Part shown: positions 18,347 through 26,522 of the stretch, piece after piece
Layout: each line of letters begins with the position of its first letter
Position numbering within the stretch: the first letter of the stretch is position 1
Assembly: GCF_017377395.1 (NCBI RefSeq)
Contig: NZ_CP061800.1
Location: 6,345,633 to 6,409,632 of the forward strand
Source: Desulfonema magnum
GTDB lineage: Bacteria > Desulfobacterota > Desulfobacteria > Desulfobacterales > 4be13
Length of the DNA: 64,000 nucleotides
Reading direction: 5' to 3'
Translations under genes and position numbers: made by a program
The notes under the pieces: model-generated
Database searches by the model: none
The model's input: only the letters and a program-made list of their open reading frames with translations
What the model was told of the DNA's origin: nothing

Positions 18347-18815
18347 CTGATTATAACGGATTTTGGGGAGGCCGTTTCGACAAGCTCAACGACCGGTTCC
18401 GGGCGGTTCACGTTTCGACAAGCTCAACGACCGGTTCCGGGCGGCTCCCGTTTCGACAAGCTCAACGACCGGTTCCGGGCGGCTCCCGTTTCGACAAGCT
18501 CAACGACCGGTTCCGGGCGGCTCCCGTTTCGACAAGCTCAACGACCGGTTCCGGGCGGTTCACGTTTCGACAAGCTCAACGACCGGTTCCGGGCGGCTCC
18601 CGTTTCGACAAGCTCAACGACCGGTTCCGGGCGGCTCCCGTTTCGACAAGCTCAACGACCGGTTCCGGGCGGCTCCCGTTTCGACAAGCTCAACGGTTTC
18701 CATTTTCCCGTCCTGAGTTTGTCCGAGGGGACCTTTCGGAGAATCCGGAACATACGTCTTTTTTCCGTGTGTTCCGCGGTTTTCCCGGGGCCTCCCCAAA
18801 ATCCGTTATAATCAG
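18347..18815. mobile_element. CTGATTATAACGG-family element, long form, 8-bp target duplication
   Basis: A 469-bp element. The ends are perfect inverted repeats of at least 27 bp beginning CTGATTATAACGGATTTTGG. Direct repeat ACATTTTT flanks it (18339-18346 and 18816-18823). The cargo is mostly the 38-bp tandem array at 18373-18700. There is no gene inside; the open frame through the array is a repeat translation. Confidence 0.88.
18373..18700. repeat. 38-bp tandem repeat, nine copies (last partial)
   Basis: Units start every 38 bp (18373, 18411, 18449 and so on) and contain GTTTCGACAAGCTCAACG plus CCGGTTCCGGGCGG. Copies differ mainly by CTCCC versus TTCAC near the unit end. The TTCGACAAGCTCA motif is also found scattered at 63021-63185. 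All copies lie inside one inverted-repeat element. Confidence 0.92.
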
Positions 18816-18892
18816 ACATTTTTTATGATGGGTTATTTCTTGCAAATGGTATAGCACCTTAGCATCATGCTAAAATAAAATTTTAGCACTCC

Positions 18893-19303
18893 TTATTTCC
18901 TGGGGCGATGATAGGCAAGGGCCTGAGCCATGGCCACCCTGTTTCCCGCGGAATCTTTTACTTCCACCTGCCAGAGACTTAATTTGCGCTTTAAATCAAG
19001 CGAACTGGCCTCCGCGGTGATCGTATCCCCCGGAGACACGGCCCCCAGAAAATTGATCTTCAGTTCCACGATCAGCGTCTGATATTCTGTGGTATTGGAC
19101 GCCACAGCAACAGCCTGGTCAGCCAGACAGGATATGGACATGCCGTGCGCACGATCCAACGCGTTAAGATATTCCGGTCTGATATGAAGTGACAGACGGG
19201 CATAAGCATGTCTCACTTCTTCCGCGCGGATCCCGAGGAAAACCGCCATAGGATCCCTTGCCACCACTTCCGTCGCATACTTTATGTTTTCATCAATACT
19301 CAT
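18893..19303 (-). CDS. PaaI-type hotdog thioesterase
   Basis: 136 aa, the length of PaaI-family acyl-CoA thioesterases. Family signature: HGMSISCLADQAVAVASN, with the catalytic Asp in LADQA, followed by the strand ELKINFLGAVSPGDTITAEA. It probably hydrolyses aryl- or medium-chain acyl-CoA in the cytosol. Alone on its strand segment. Natural substrate unknown. Confidence 0.88.
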   Translation of the reverse strand: MSIDENIKYATEVVARDPMAVFLGIRAEEVRHAYARLSLHIRPEYLNALDRAHGMSISCLADQAVAVASNTTEYQTLIVELKINFLGAVSPGDTITAEASSLDLKRKLSLWQVEVKDSAGNRVAMAQALAYHRPRK

Positions 19304-19337
19304 CTTTTAAACACGCTTCCCTCTCTGTATCAATTAT

Positions 19338-19485
19338 CAATGGAAAGTATTCCAAAATGCTCGCCCGGGATTGACAAATCCCGGGCCTTTCCGACGGATT
19401 TGTCAATCCACCGGGAGCGGTCCCGGGCATTTCCGACGGATTTGTCAATCCACCGGGAGCGGTCCGGGACATTTTCTAGCTGCTG
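19338..19485. mobile_element. CAGCAGATCG-family element with CCCGGGATTGACAAATCC core
   Basis: Left end CAATGGAAAG, right end CTAGCTGCTG; flanks ATTAT (19333-19337) and ATTCT (19486-19490), a 4/5 duplication. The core holds GGGATTGACAAATCC and two copies of GGATTTGTCAATCCACCGGG. It sits in front of the thioesterase gene. Confidence 0.65.
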
Positions 19486-19486
19486 A

Positions 19487-19508
19487 TTCTCAATTCTCAA
19501 TTCTCAAA
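19487..19508. repeat. Heptamer repeat CAATTCT x3
   Basis: Three 7-bp units just past the stop codon of the sigma-54 regulator gene. The same unit is used at 26494-26522. Confidence 0.85.
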
Positions 19509-19509
19509 T

Positions 19510-20907
19510 TCAGCTTTTAATTCCGAATTTGTCAAGACGATGCCACAGAGAGCGATAATTAATATCGAGCAACTTTGCTGCTTTTTTTTTGTTTCCGCCG
19601 CTGACATCAAGGGCCTTTCTGAGATAGGCCCTCTCAATTTCTTCCAGAATTTTATCCAGTGAAACTCCCTTTGCCACCGCGTCCAAATCAGGCATCGGGC
19701 CTTTCTTATCTTCCTCCCATTTTCGCTTATGGATGGAAAGGGCGAGGCTGTCCGGCAGAATAATATTTGTGCTGCTGAGAGCCACGCTTCGTTCTATCAG
19801 GTTTTCAAGCTCCCGAACATTTCCGGGGAAGTCATATTTATTTAATAAATCAATGGCATAAGATGATATTTTTGAAATTTTTTTTTCCATTTTTCTGGAA
19901 TATTTTTCAAGAAAATGCTGGGCAAGAATACGAAGATCACTCTTTCTTTCCCTGAGCGGAGGCACTTTTATCTCTATCACATTCAGACGATAAAACAGGT
20001 CTTCTCTGAAACGTCCGGCAATCACCTCTTTTTCCAAGTTTCTGTTGGTGGCAGAAATAATTCTGACATCCACGGAAATATCTTCATTGCCGCCCACTGC
20101 CATAAACATTTTATTCTGAACAGCCTTGAGCAACTTTACCTGAATCGGTGCGATGACCTCCCCGATTTCATCGAGAAAAACCGTGCCTTTGTCAGCAGCT
20201 TCAAAAAGACCTTTTTTATCGTTGTCCGCGCCTGTGAACGCTCCTTTTTTATGGCCGAAAAACTCGCTTTCCATCAATGTTTCAGGAATACTTCCGCAAT
20301 TAATCCCCACAAAAGGTTTGTCCCGCCGGTCACTCTGATCATGGATGGCCCGTGCAATCAGTTCCTTGCCAGTTCCGCTTTCACCTGTAATAAGGATATT
20401 TGTCTTGGTTTTGGCGACCTGCCGGACCATCTCATAGATATGCATCATTTTGGGACTGTTTCCCACGATCAGCCCAAAATGCTGATGCTTTTTCAGTTCG
20501 TGGCCAAGAATCTCCTTTTCATGTGCGATGGTTTTCAGTTCCAAGGCTTTTGCGATGGTCTGCTTCAGCTCGTCCGTGTCAAAAGGCTTGGGCACATAGT
20601 CATAAGCCCCTTCATTCATGGCTTCAACCGCGGTCTCGGCCGTGGCATAAGCTGAAATCATTATCACCACAATATTCGAATTCTGCTTTTTCGCGGCCCT
20701 TAACACATCAATACCGGTAATATCTCCGAGCCTGATATCACAAATCAGAAGATCAAAATATGTTTCTTCAACCATGGAGATGGCAGTGTTACCGTTTTCC
20801 GCGCATGACACATGATATCCTTCTCTTTTCAGCATAAATTCGAGCAACTGACGCATGCTGAGTTCATCATCCACAACCAGTATATTATGATGACTTTTCT
20901 TTAGCAT
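19510..20907 (-). CDS. NtrC-family sigma-54-dependent response regulator
   Basis: 465 aa with the full three-domain layout: receiver (ILVVDDELSM, Asp in LLICDIRLGD, Lys in PKPFDTDEL), AAA+ sigma-54 activation domain (Walker A TGESGTGKE, GAFTGA loop, FLDEIGE, RLNVIEIKVPPLRER), and a Fis-type helix-turn-helix (SGGNKKKAAKLLDINYRSLW). It activates transcription from sigma-54 promoters when phosphorylated. It follows the exopolysaccharide genes on the same strand, 33 bp after the CpsD-like gene, so it may control them or surface-polymer and motility genes. No kinase is adjacent. Confidence 0.95.
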   Translation of the reverse strand: MLKKSHHNILVVDDELSMRQLLEFMLKREGYHVSCAENGNTAISMVEETYFDLLICDIRLGDITGIDVLRAAKKQNSNIVVIMISAYATAETAVEAMNEGAYDYVPKPFDTDELKQTIAKALELKTIAHEKEILGHELKKHQHFGLIVGNSPKMMHIYEMVRQVAKTKTNILITGESGTGKELIARAIHDQSDRRDKPFVGINCGSIPETLMESEFFGHKKGAFTGADNDKKGLFEAADKGTVFLDEIGEVIAPIQVKLLKAVQNKMFMAVGGNEDISVDVRIISATNRNLEKEVIAGRFREDLFYRLNVIEIKVPPLRERKSDLRILAQHFLEKYSRKMEKKISKISSYAIDLLNKYDFPGNVRELENLIERSVALSSTNIILPDSLALSIHKRKWEEDKKGPMPDLDAVAKGVSLDKILEEIERAYLRKALDVSGGNKKKAAKLLDINYRSLWHRLDKFGIKS

Positions 20908-20913
20908 ATCTTT

Positions 20914-20941
20914 AATAATTGATAATTGATAATTGATAATT
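20914..20941. repeat. Heptamer repeat AATTGAT
   Basis: Three to four 7-bp units fill the 33-bp gap between the CpsD-like and sigma-54 regulator genes. Confidence 0.85.
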
Positions 20942-21573
20942 CAAAAAAATCTGCGATGTATCCATCTCGGAATATGAAATTTGCGTTTATTAAACAATAC
21001 ACCTAAAATTGAAGTATTCATGGAACGGAGTTCATCCACCATCTGACTGACAATCGGCCTTCTTGTCGCATCTGCTTCTATGACAATCATAATATCATCT
21101 GCGGCCCTGGAGAGAATTCTCGCTTCAGTCCCCTGGTAAAAAGCCGGCAGATCCACGATGATCAGATTGAAATCTTTTTTTAATATATCAAACATATCTG
21201 ACCAATGCGGCATCTGTGCCGCGACATGCCTGTAGTTTTTTATGTGTCCGGTGGGGAGAAAATTCAAATGATCAGATTCGGCCCAGGGAAAAATTGCCTC
21301 TTTCAGAGGAAATGCCTTATTTTCCGTAAGCCAGGGAACCCATCCTTTTTCGGGATTTTTTGCTGATTCGGACAGGCTGGGATGATACACATTCATATCA
21401 ATGAGCAATATGGAATAATTCGCCATCAGCTCCACGGCCGCGGCCGCGATATTCAGGCAGCAATAAGTCACACCGACTTTCGGATCCGGGCCTGTGACAA
21501 AAAAGACCTGTTTCTGATCCTGATTAAATCGGTCATATAAACGATGAATGACAAATGTGTGTTCAGGTGTCAT
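20941..21573 (-). CDS. CpsD/Wzc-type tyrosine-kinase-like protein lacking the Walker A lysine
   Basis: 210 aa, MinD/CpsD-like fold: VFFVTGPDPKVGVTYCCLNIAA in the Walker A place, SILLIDMNVYHPSL as Walker A', and FNLIIVDLPAFY as Walker B. In the Walker A loop the usual GK[ST] reads GVT, so the nucleotide-binding lysine is replaced by Val and the signature lysine is also absent. Family members co-polymerise and control surface polysaccharide; this one may be a non-catalytic regulator. There is no Tyr-rich tail. Its start overlaps the upstream GT4 stop by 4 bp, so the genes are translationally coupled. Confidence 0.8.
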   Translation of the reverse strand: MTPEHTFVIHRLYDRFNQDQKQVFFVTGPDPKVGVTYCCLNIAAAAVELMANYSILLIDMNVYHPSLSESAKNPEKGWVPWLTENKAFPLKEAIFPWAESDHLNFLPTGHIKNYRHVAAQMPHWSDMFDILKKDFNLIIVDLPAFYQGTEARILSRAADDIMIVIEADATRRPIVSQMVDELRSMNTSILGVLFNKRKFHIPRWIHRRFF

Positions 21574-22811
21574 AATGATTTTTTTTCATTGAAGATTGAT
21601 GATTCAAACAGCGCGGCCAGGCGTTCAACATTTGTTCGCAACTCAAAAGCGTGCCGCACGAAGGTTCTGCCGTTCCGGGCGATATGACTGGCCTGATCAG
21701 GATTGGCATATATGGCTGACAGAGTTTCCGCCAGCGCGGACGCATCGGCCGGGGGGACGAGCCAGCCTGTTTCTCCGTGTTTTACCAGCTCGGGAATCCC
21801 TGAAATATCCGAAGCCGCGACCGGCAAATTGCAGGACATGGCTTCCATCAGAGATACCGGAATGCCTTCCATTCTCCCTGACGGAGTAATAATGCTGGGC
21901 TGAACATAGCAATGGGCCGTGGGCAGCACCCGGGCCACTGCTTTCTGGGGCAGGGGACCGAGAAGCTCAACCATGGCAGTCAGATTCATCTCGGTGATCA
22001 TCCTTTCCAGAACAGGACGTTCTTCGCCATCACCGATGATACGACATCGAAAAGAAATCCCCTGCTCACGGAGCAACGCACATGACTGAATAAGATAACG
22101 ATATCCCTTCTTAGGCTCCAGCCTGCCGATGCTGAGTATTTCAAAGCGTTCATTGTGCTGATTTATGTTGTGTCTCGGCCTGTAGTTCTCTGTCCGGATA
22201 CCGCAATGAATGACATGGGTTTTATTCCGCACCCGGGAACCCGCGGCATCAGAGAGAAACTCACGGTTATACTCTGAAATGGCAATGATGAACACCGCGT
22301 CACGCAGTTTGGTGTCCAGCATTTTCTGATGCACAAAAATATCGTTCGCGTGGACCGTGACACTGAAACCAATGCCGGTAAGCTGATGAATTAACCAGGC
22401 AGCCAGCGCCGGATAAGTGGCAAAATGGGCATGGATATGCTCAATGCCCTGTTTTTGCATCTCACGGGCCATAAGCATCACTTTCGGGAATAATACCACA
22501 GCCCGGGAGAGAATTTTCAAAGAGGCCCGGTTTTCCCGCACCACAAGCGCCCAGAGAGAGGCATACGCAAAGGGGTCTCTGATAAGGCAGTCCCAATTTG
22601 TCTTCAGCACATCCGGCGACACAAAAGGAAAGTGCCGGATCCGTGGGATCCATGACTCAGCTTCCTCGTGAATGACAGATTCTTTCTGAAAAATCAGCGG
22701 ATAAAGTGCAATATCATAGCCCAGACGTTCCAGCTCGTTCATCTCTCTCAGAATAAAGGTTTCCGATAATTTCGGAAAGCGTGTCATCATATAAGCAATC
22801 TTAGGTTTCAT
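21570..22811 (-). CDS. Family 4 glycosyltransferase
   Basis: 413 aa, GT-B fold. N-terminus AYMMTRFPKLSETFILREM is typical of surface-polysaccharide GT4 enzymes. The C-terminal donor site shows ILSIGRLEPKKGYRYLIQSC, IIGDGEERPVLE, and MEGIPVSLMEAMSCNLPVAASDISGIPE with the E-x7-E pair. It is predicted to add a sugar to a lipid-linked or growing surface polymer on the cytosolic side. It overlaps both neighbours by 4 bp within the exopolysaccharide operon. Confidence 0.93.
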   Translation of the reverse strand: MKPKIAYMMTRFPKLSETFILREMNELERLGYDIALYPLIFQKESVIHEEAESWIPRIRHFPFVSPDVLKTNWDCLIRDPFAYASLWALVVRENRASLKILSRAVVLFPKVMLMAREMQKQGIEHIHAHFATYPALAAWLIHQLTGIGFSVTVHANDIFVHQKMLDTKLRDAVFIIAISEYNREFLSDAAGSRVRNKTHVIHCGIRTENYRPRHNINQHNERFEILSIGRLEPKKGYRYLIQSCALLREQGISFRCRIIGDGEERPVLERMITEMNLTAMVELLGPLPQKAVARVLPTAHCYVQPSIITPSGRMEGIPVSLMEAMSCNLPVAASDISGIPELVKHGETGWLVPPADASALAETLSAIYANPDQASHIARNGRTFVRHAFELRTNVERLAALFESSIFNEKKSL

Positions 22812-24931
22812 TTTTCAGTTGTCACTTGAAGAACGCAGAGCCGTCCCGGAGGCAGTTGAAATCGCACACGGGTTCGGCGGCCGTCAGCATTGATTTTTTG
22901 CTGAAGCAGGTTGTTTTTTCCTTCCGGGCTTTTTTCCCGGAGCGTCATCTTATAGGTTCCGGGTTTCAGAAGATACAGATCCGCACCCATTGAACGGGGT
23001 TCAGACCCAAAATGGAACAGTTCCGCGGAAAAGTTTTCCTGGCCGGATTGTGTCACCAGCGCGGCAATATCACGGGACCGTGTAAGCCAGCGCACGGCAT
23101 TCAAAGGAAAATAGGCCATATTGCCGGGATCGCCTGTGAGCATACTGAAAAGGACTTCAGTATCTAAGGATTCTCTTCCCCTGAGTCCCATTTCACGGAA
23201 CCATTTTCGCGGAAGTTTGAGAACACGATCAGTATAACGTACCTCACTTGTGAATCCTTCAAAATTCTGGCTCACAGCCTGAGCGCTCTCCTTCATGGCT
23301 TTGAGGAGAACATATTTATTTCCGGTGATCAGAAATTCCCCATACCCGCCATGTTTTATTAACAAGTTATCATAATGTGTATCTCCGGTCAAGGCTCGAT
23401 ATTTAGCCAATGTCGGAATAAGAAATTTCATTTTGGACGCACACCACGCTTTTGATCCCTTTTTGGGATTTCTGACCGGGTTTTGCAGATATTTCTGATA
23501 AAGCTTTGCCATGGCACGCATGGGAGCAAGATATTTCTTATCTCCTGTCATGTAATAAGTGAGGAGCAGGGTGTCGTTCATCATCCATATTTGAGAAGGC
23601 CAATTGTACAACTTGCTTCTGCCACGGGTACGGGGTTTCCACCAGTGTTCTGACTTATTATCTCCGCCTGCCCGGCCATCGGGCCAGTGAATGACCGATG
23701 GCAAAATGCCCGGAGGCTTTTTCTGTTCGCCGCGCATGGCCGCATCTGTCCAGTTGTTCATCCAGGCCGTGAAAAGTTCGGATAATCCTTTGTCACCTGT
23801 CCGCTGCCACAAAAGCAGGGCAGGCTGAACAACCCGGGGATGGTAAATCGTATCATACGCGCTTTGTCTGCCTTTCAAACCATAATCAACGCGGTCAGCC
23901 GTGAAATAAATATTCTTAAACTGGAGAAATCCGCGCGCGTTCTTCCCTGTCCATTTGGTTCTCATTAATTCACTTAGGTTCATGGCCCGTTTCCGCCACT
24001 CAGGATCATTCGGACGAAGGTGCATCATGGGTGTGATCGTGTCAGCCGTGTCCTCTGCTGTGTGTTCCACATCGCTCATAATGGTGGTATAGCCTTTTTG
24101 CATATGTTCCCGGGCCAGCAGCGCATTGGAAAATCGTTCCTGAGCCGCTGTTATTTTGGGATCATCAAAGCCGATCATCACCGGTGTCCACCATCGCCAC
24201 ATTTCACAATCATCTCCCCAGCCCCCGCCAAACTGACCATCCTCACGCATACGGTTGTCAATCCACCAGTGAATGATATCGGTCAGGCCCTCAATTGCCC
24301 TGCGTTGCAGATTGGCCCATTCCGGAGCCTGCGGATGAGAAGCATAATGTCCGGGCCAGGGCACAGGCTCACCGAGGTACATCCGGACAATTCGGTTTTC
24401 AGGGAAGGCGTTGCCTGTCTCTCTGAAACAGGTGAGGATATCCCGGATTAATTTCTTTCTCTTATTGCTTTTATTTTTCTTTTGTTCAACAATATTCCAT
24501 ACGTTCATACGGGCTTTGTAAAAACACATGACCGGATAAAGCGGACATGTCTCAGATATGGGCTGAGGATATGCGTCATGAAAAAAATGTCTCAGATATC
24601 CTTTTTCCCTGATAACATCCTTTGTTCTGGTCTTATCACGATACGCCGAACCGACCCATAACTCAATGTCATGAATCATCTTTTTTATATCTGAAAGCTT
24701 CAGATTCGGCCTCCGAATCGGCTTATGTTTTATTAACGTCTCCAACTGTTTCAGATAGTCCAGACGGTCCGCATCGCTGTCAGTGCTGCCTGCCTGGTAA
24801 ATGAGTTTTGAGATTTCTGAGGCCGTATCAGGGGATTTAAAATCTTTGAAAGTTTTATCTGATGCCAAGACATCACCCCCAGGCAAAAGGCAAAGTGCCA
24901 AAATGAGAATCACCAGGTTATTTTTTATCAT
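22808..24931 (-). CDS. Unrecognised secreted protein of an exopolysaccharide operon, possible alpha/alpha toroid
   Basis: 707 aa with a signal peptide (ILILALCLLPGGDVLA). Rich in Trp and in helical segments: WWIDNRMREDGQFGGGWGDD, EMWRWWTPVMIGFDD, DVEHTAEDTADTI, YNWPSQIWMMNDTLLLTYYM. A C-terminal beta-rich end (KPGTYKMTLREK, RTRVRFQLPPGRL) resembles a small sandwich. The pattern recalls alpha/alpha-barrel glycosidases, lyases or epimerases, but I cannot assign a family. It overlaps GT2 upstream by 14 bp and GT4 downstream by 4 bp, so it should process or trim the polymer made by them. Confidence 0.75.
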   Translation of the reverse strand: MIKNNLVILILALCLLPGGDVLASDKTFKDFKSPDTASEISKLIYQAGSTDSDADRLDYLKQLETLIKHKPIRRPNLKLSDIKKMIHDIELWVGSAYRDKTRTKDVIREKGYLRHFFHDAYPQPISETCPLYPVMCFYKARMNVWNIVEQKKNKSNKRKKLIRDILTCFRETGNAFPENRIVRMYLGEPVPWPGHYASHPQAPEWANLQRRAIEGLTDIIHWWIDNRMREDGQFGGGWGDDCEMWRWWTPVMIGFDDPKITAAQERFSNALLAREHMQKGYTTIMSDVEHTAEDTADTITPMMHLRPNDPEWRKRAMNLSELMRTKWTGKNARGFLQFKNIYFTADRVDYGLKGRQSAYDTIYHPRVVQPALLLWQRTGDKGLSELFTAWMNNWTDAAMRGEQKKPPGILPSVIHWPDGRAGGDNKSEHWWKPRTRGRSKLYNWPSQIWMMNDTLLLTYYMTGDKKYLAPMRAMAKLYQKYLQNPVRNPKKGSKAWCASKMKFLIPTLAKYRALTGDTHYDNLLIKHGGYGEFLITGNKYVLLKAMKESAQAVSQNFEGFTSEVRYTDRVLKLPRKWFREMGLRGRESLDTEVLFSMLTGDPGNMAYFPLNAVRWLTRSRDIAALVTQSGQENFSAELFHFGSEPRSMGADLYLLKPGTYKMTLREKSPEGKNNLLQQKINADGRRTRVRFQLPPGRLCVLQVTTEK

Positions 24932-26102
24932 ATTTTAATGTCTCTTCCTCACGTCTCGGGACCCGTTTCCAAAGGGGAGTCTGACGACCCCTCAGAAAGC
25001 GCCAGAGTCCCACCAGGGCTGCGATGTTGCTGTTCACCAAAAATGTTGGCAGATACAACAGCTTTCCCATTGTATTCTTACGCTCTATGCCATTGCCGAT
25101 CACGGCCATGATGTAAAAAGCACACTGAAATATCATTAAAACCTGATAAATCAGCAGAGTGTCCGACCGGGCCGCCAGCATGAGATTGGTCAGCAGCGCG
25201 CCGATCATGAACAAAGGCACGAGCGGCCGCATAAATTTATGTGAGACAATCTGCCAGACCAGCAGTGGACGGCGCAGCGGCAAAATTTTCCAGGCCATGA
25301 AAATGGCCTGAAATCGTCCCGCGATAATTCTGGAACGGCGTTCCATCTCATGTTTGGCAGACACAGAAACACGCTCATAAGACGGAACTTTTGAGGCGTA
25401 AATCACACGATAGCCGCGGCGGATGATCCCCATTGCCAGATGAAAATCAATCGCGCCAATAGCCTTATGGCTCGGGGCCTCAAACAAATCCCGCCGAATT
25501 GCCATGGAATCGCCGGTAGCGGCAGTACAGCAGCCCAGACGGGTTTCCTGTCTCAGAATAAAGGATTCATACCGCCAATAAAGCCCTTCGGATTCGCCCA
25601 GGGCGCCATCCCCGCGCAGAATGGATTTTGTTCCGGTGACAACGCCGACATCTGGGTCGGCAAAAGGAGCAACCAGTTCATGTATCGCGTCCCGCTCAAA
25701 AAAATTCGTGGCATCGGTTAAGACGATAATTTCTCCTCGCGCCAAAGCCATGGCCTGCTGAATCGCGGCCATTTTACCCCCGCGGATATCATTGTGGCTG
25801 AGTTCCACACATGCATCCGCATATTGACGAACAATTTCCGCTGTTCGGTCCTCAGATCCGTCATTAACCACCAGGATCTGAAATTGCCTCGGAGGATAAT
25901 CAAGCGCGAGGCTGTTTTCTATTTTCTGAGCAATGACCGCCTGTTCGTTATATGCCGGAATCAGCAATGTGACAGATGGGGTTGTGAGCGGATACGGCTT
26001 TGGTTCAGGACGGGTTCGGGCCAGCAGGGCCAGCAAAGCCGGATAACCAAAATAAGTGTAAAGAATACTGAAAATAAATAACCAGAATAGTATTTCAATC
26101 AA
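24918..26102 (-). CDS. Membrane-bound family 2 glycosyltransferase
   Basis: 394 aa. One N-terminal membrane helix (ILFWLFIFSILYTYFGYPA), a GT-A domain with PSVTLLIPAYNEQAVI, ILVVNDGSEDRT, metal-binding LTDAT, the acceptor-site IDFHLAMGIIRRGYRV, and RRSRIIAGRFQA in the place of the processive QxxRW motif, then three to four C-terminal helices. It is related to poly-N-acetylglucosamine and hyaluronan-type synthases. The start is a TTG preceded by AAGGA at proper spacing. First gene of the operon running leftward to the sigma-54 regulator. Confidence 0.9.
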   Translation of the reverse strand: MIEILFWLFIFSILYTYFGYPALLALLARTRPEPKPYPLTTPSVTLLIPAYNEQAVIAQKIENSLALDYPPRQFQILVVNDGSEDRTAEIVRQYADACVELSHNDIRGGKMAAIQQAMALARGEIIVLTDATNFFERDAIHELVAPFADPDVGVVTGTKSILRGDGALGESEGLYWRYESFILRQETRLGCCTAATGDSMAIRRDLFEAPSHKAIGAIDFHLAMGIIRRGYRVIYASKVPSYERVSVSAKHEMERRSRIIAGRFQAIFMAWKILPLRRPLLVWQIVSHKFMRPLVPLFMIGALLTNLMLAARSDTLLIYQVLMIFQCAFYIMAVIGNGIERKNTMGKLLYLPTFLVNSNIAALVGLWRFLRGRQTPLWKRVPRREEETLKYDKK

Positions 26103-26119
26103 ATTATTATCCTTTTCTT

Positions 26120-26140
26120 TTGAAACTTGAAACTTGAAAC
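26120..26140. repeat. Heptamer repeat TTGAAAC x3
   Basis: Three 7-bp units just upstream of the GT2 start, followed by a lone CCGTTATAATCAG end of the CTGATTATAACGG family (26140-26152). Confidence 0.85.
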
Positions 26141-26160
26141 CGTTATAATCAGCGGCTTTT

Positions 26161-26217
26161 AGTTCGTAGTTCCGCCTTTAGGCGGTGTCGCACCGCCTAA
26201 AGGCGGAACTACGAACT
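26161..26217. repeat. Perfect 27-bp-arm hairpin
   Basis: AGTTCGTAGTTCCGCC... pairs perfectly over 27 bp (26161-26187 with 26191-26217) around a TCG loop. It would be extruded as a very stable cruciform. Imperfect relatives occur at 12729-12777. Confidence 0.92.
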
Positions 26218-26276
26218 GGTCTGTTCATTCCTGGAAATCGCCTTAAATCCTAATCTCATTTATGAAAAAATAAATC

Positions 26277-26440
26277 CAGCAGATCAAAAATTTTTTCCGG
26301 AGTGCAAAAATAAAGCGAAGCGATTTTTTGCATAGCGAAGCGATTTTTTGCATCATTCCGGAATTATTTAAATATCCGGTGCAAAAAACCGCTTCGCTTA
26401 ATTTTTGCACTCCGGATTTAGGCAAAACTGCGATCTGCTG
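26277..26440. mobile_element. CAGCAGATCG-family element with ACTCCGG hairpin core
   Basis: Left end CAGCAGATCAAAAATTTTTT, right end CGATCTGCTG. The core has CCGGAGTGCAAAAATAAAGCG and its inverted partner CGCTTAATTTTTGCACTCCGG, plus a 21-bp direct duplication of AGCGAAGCGATTTTTTGCAT. No clear target duplication remains. Confidence 0.65.
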
Positions 26441-26493
26441 AATATAAAATGTCATTCCTGTGAAAGCACAAATGACATGACGTTGGTATAATT

Positions 26494-26522
26494 TTCAATT
26501 CTCAATTCTCAATTCTCAATTC
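26494..26522. repeat. Heptamer repeat CAATTCT x4
   Basis: Directly downstream of, and touching, the sulfotransferase stop codon. Same unit as at 19487-19508. Confidence 0.85.

Noticed and set aside
18373..18700. CRISPR array or repeat-protein gene
   Set aside because: No spacers between the 38-bp units; the open frame runs only through repeat DNA and lacks a ribosome-binding site.
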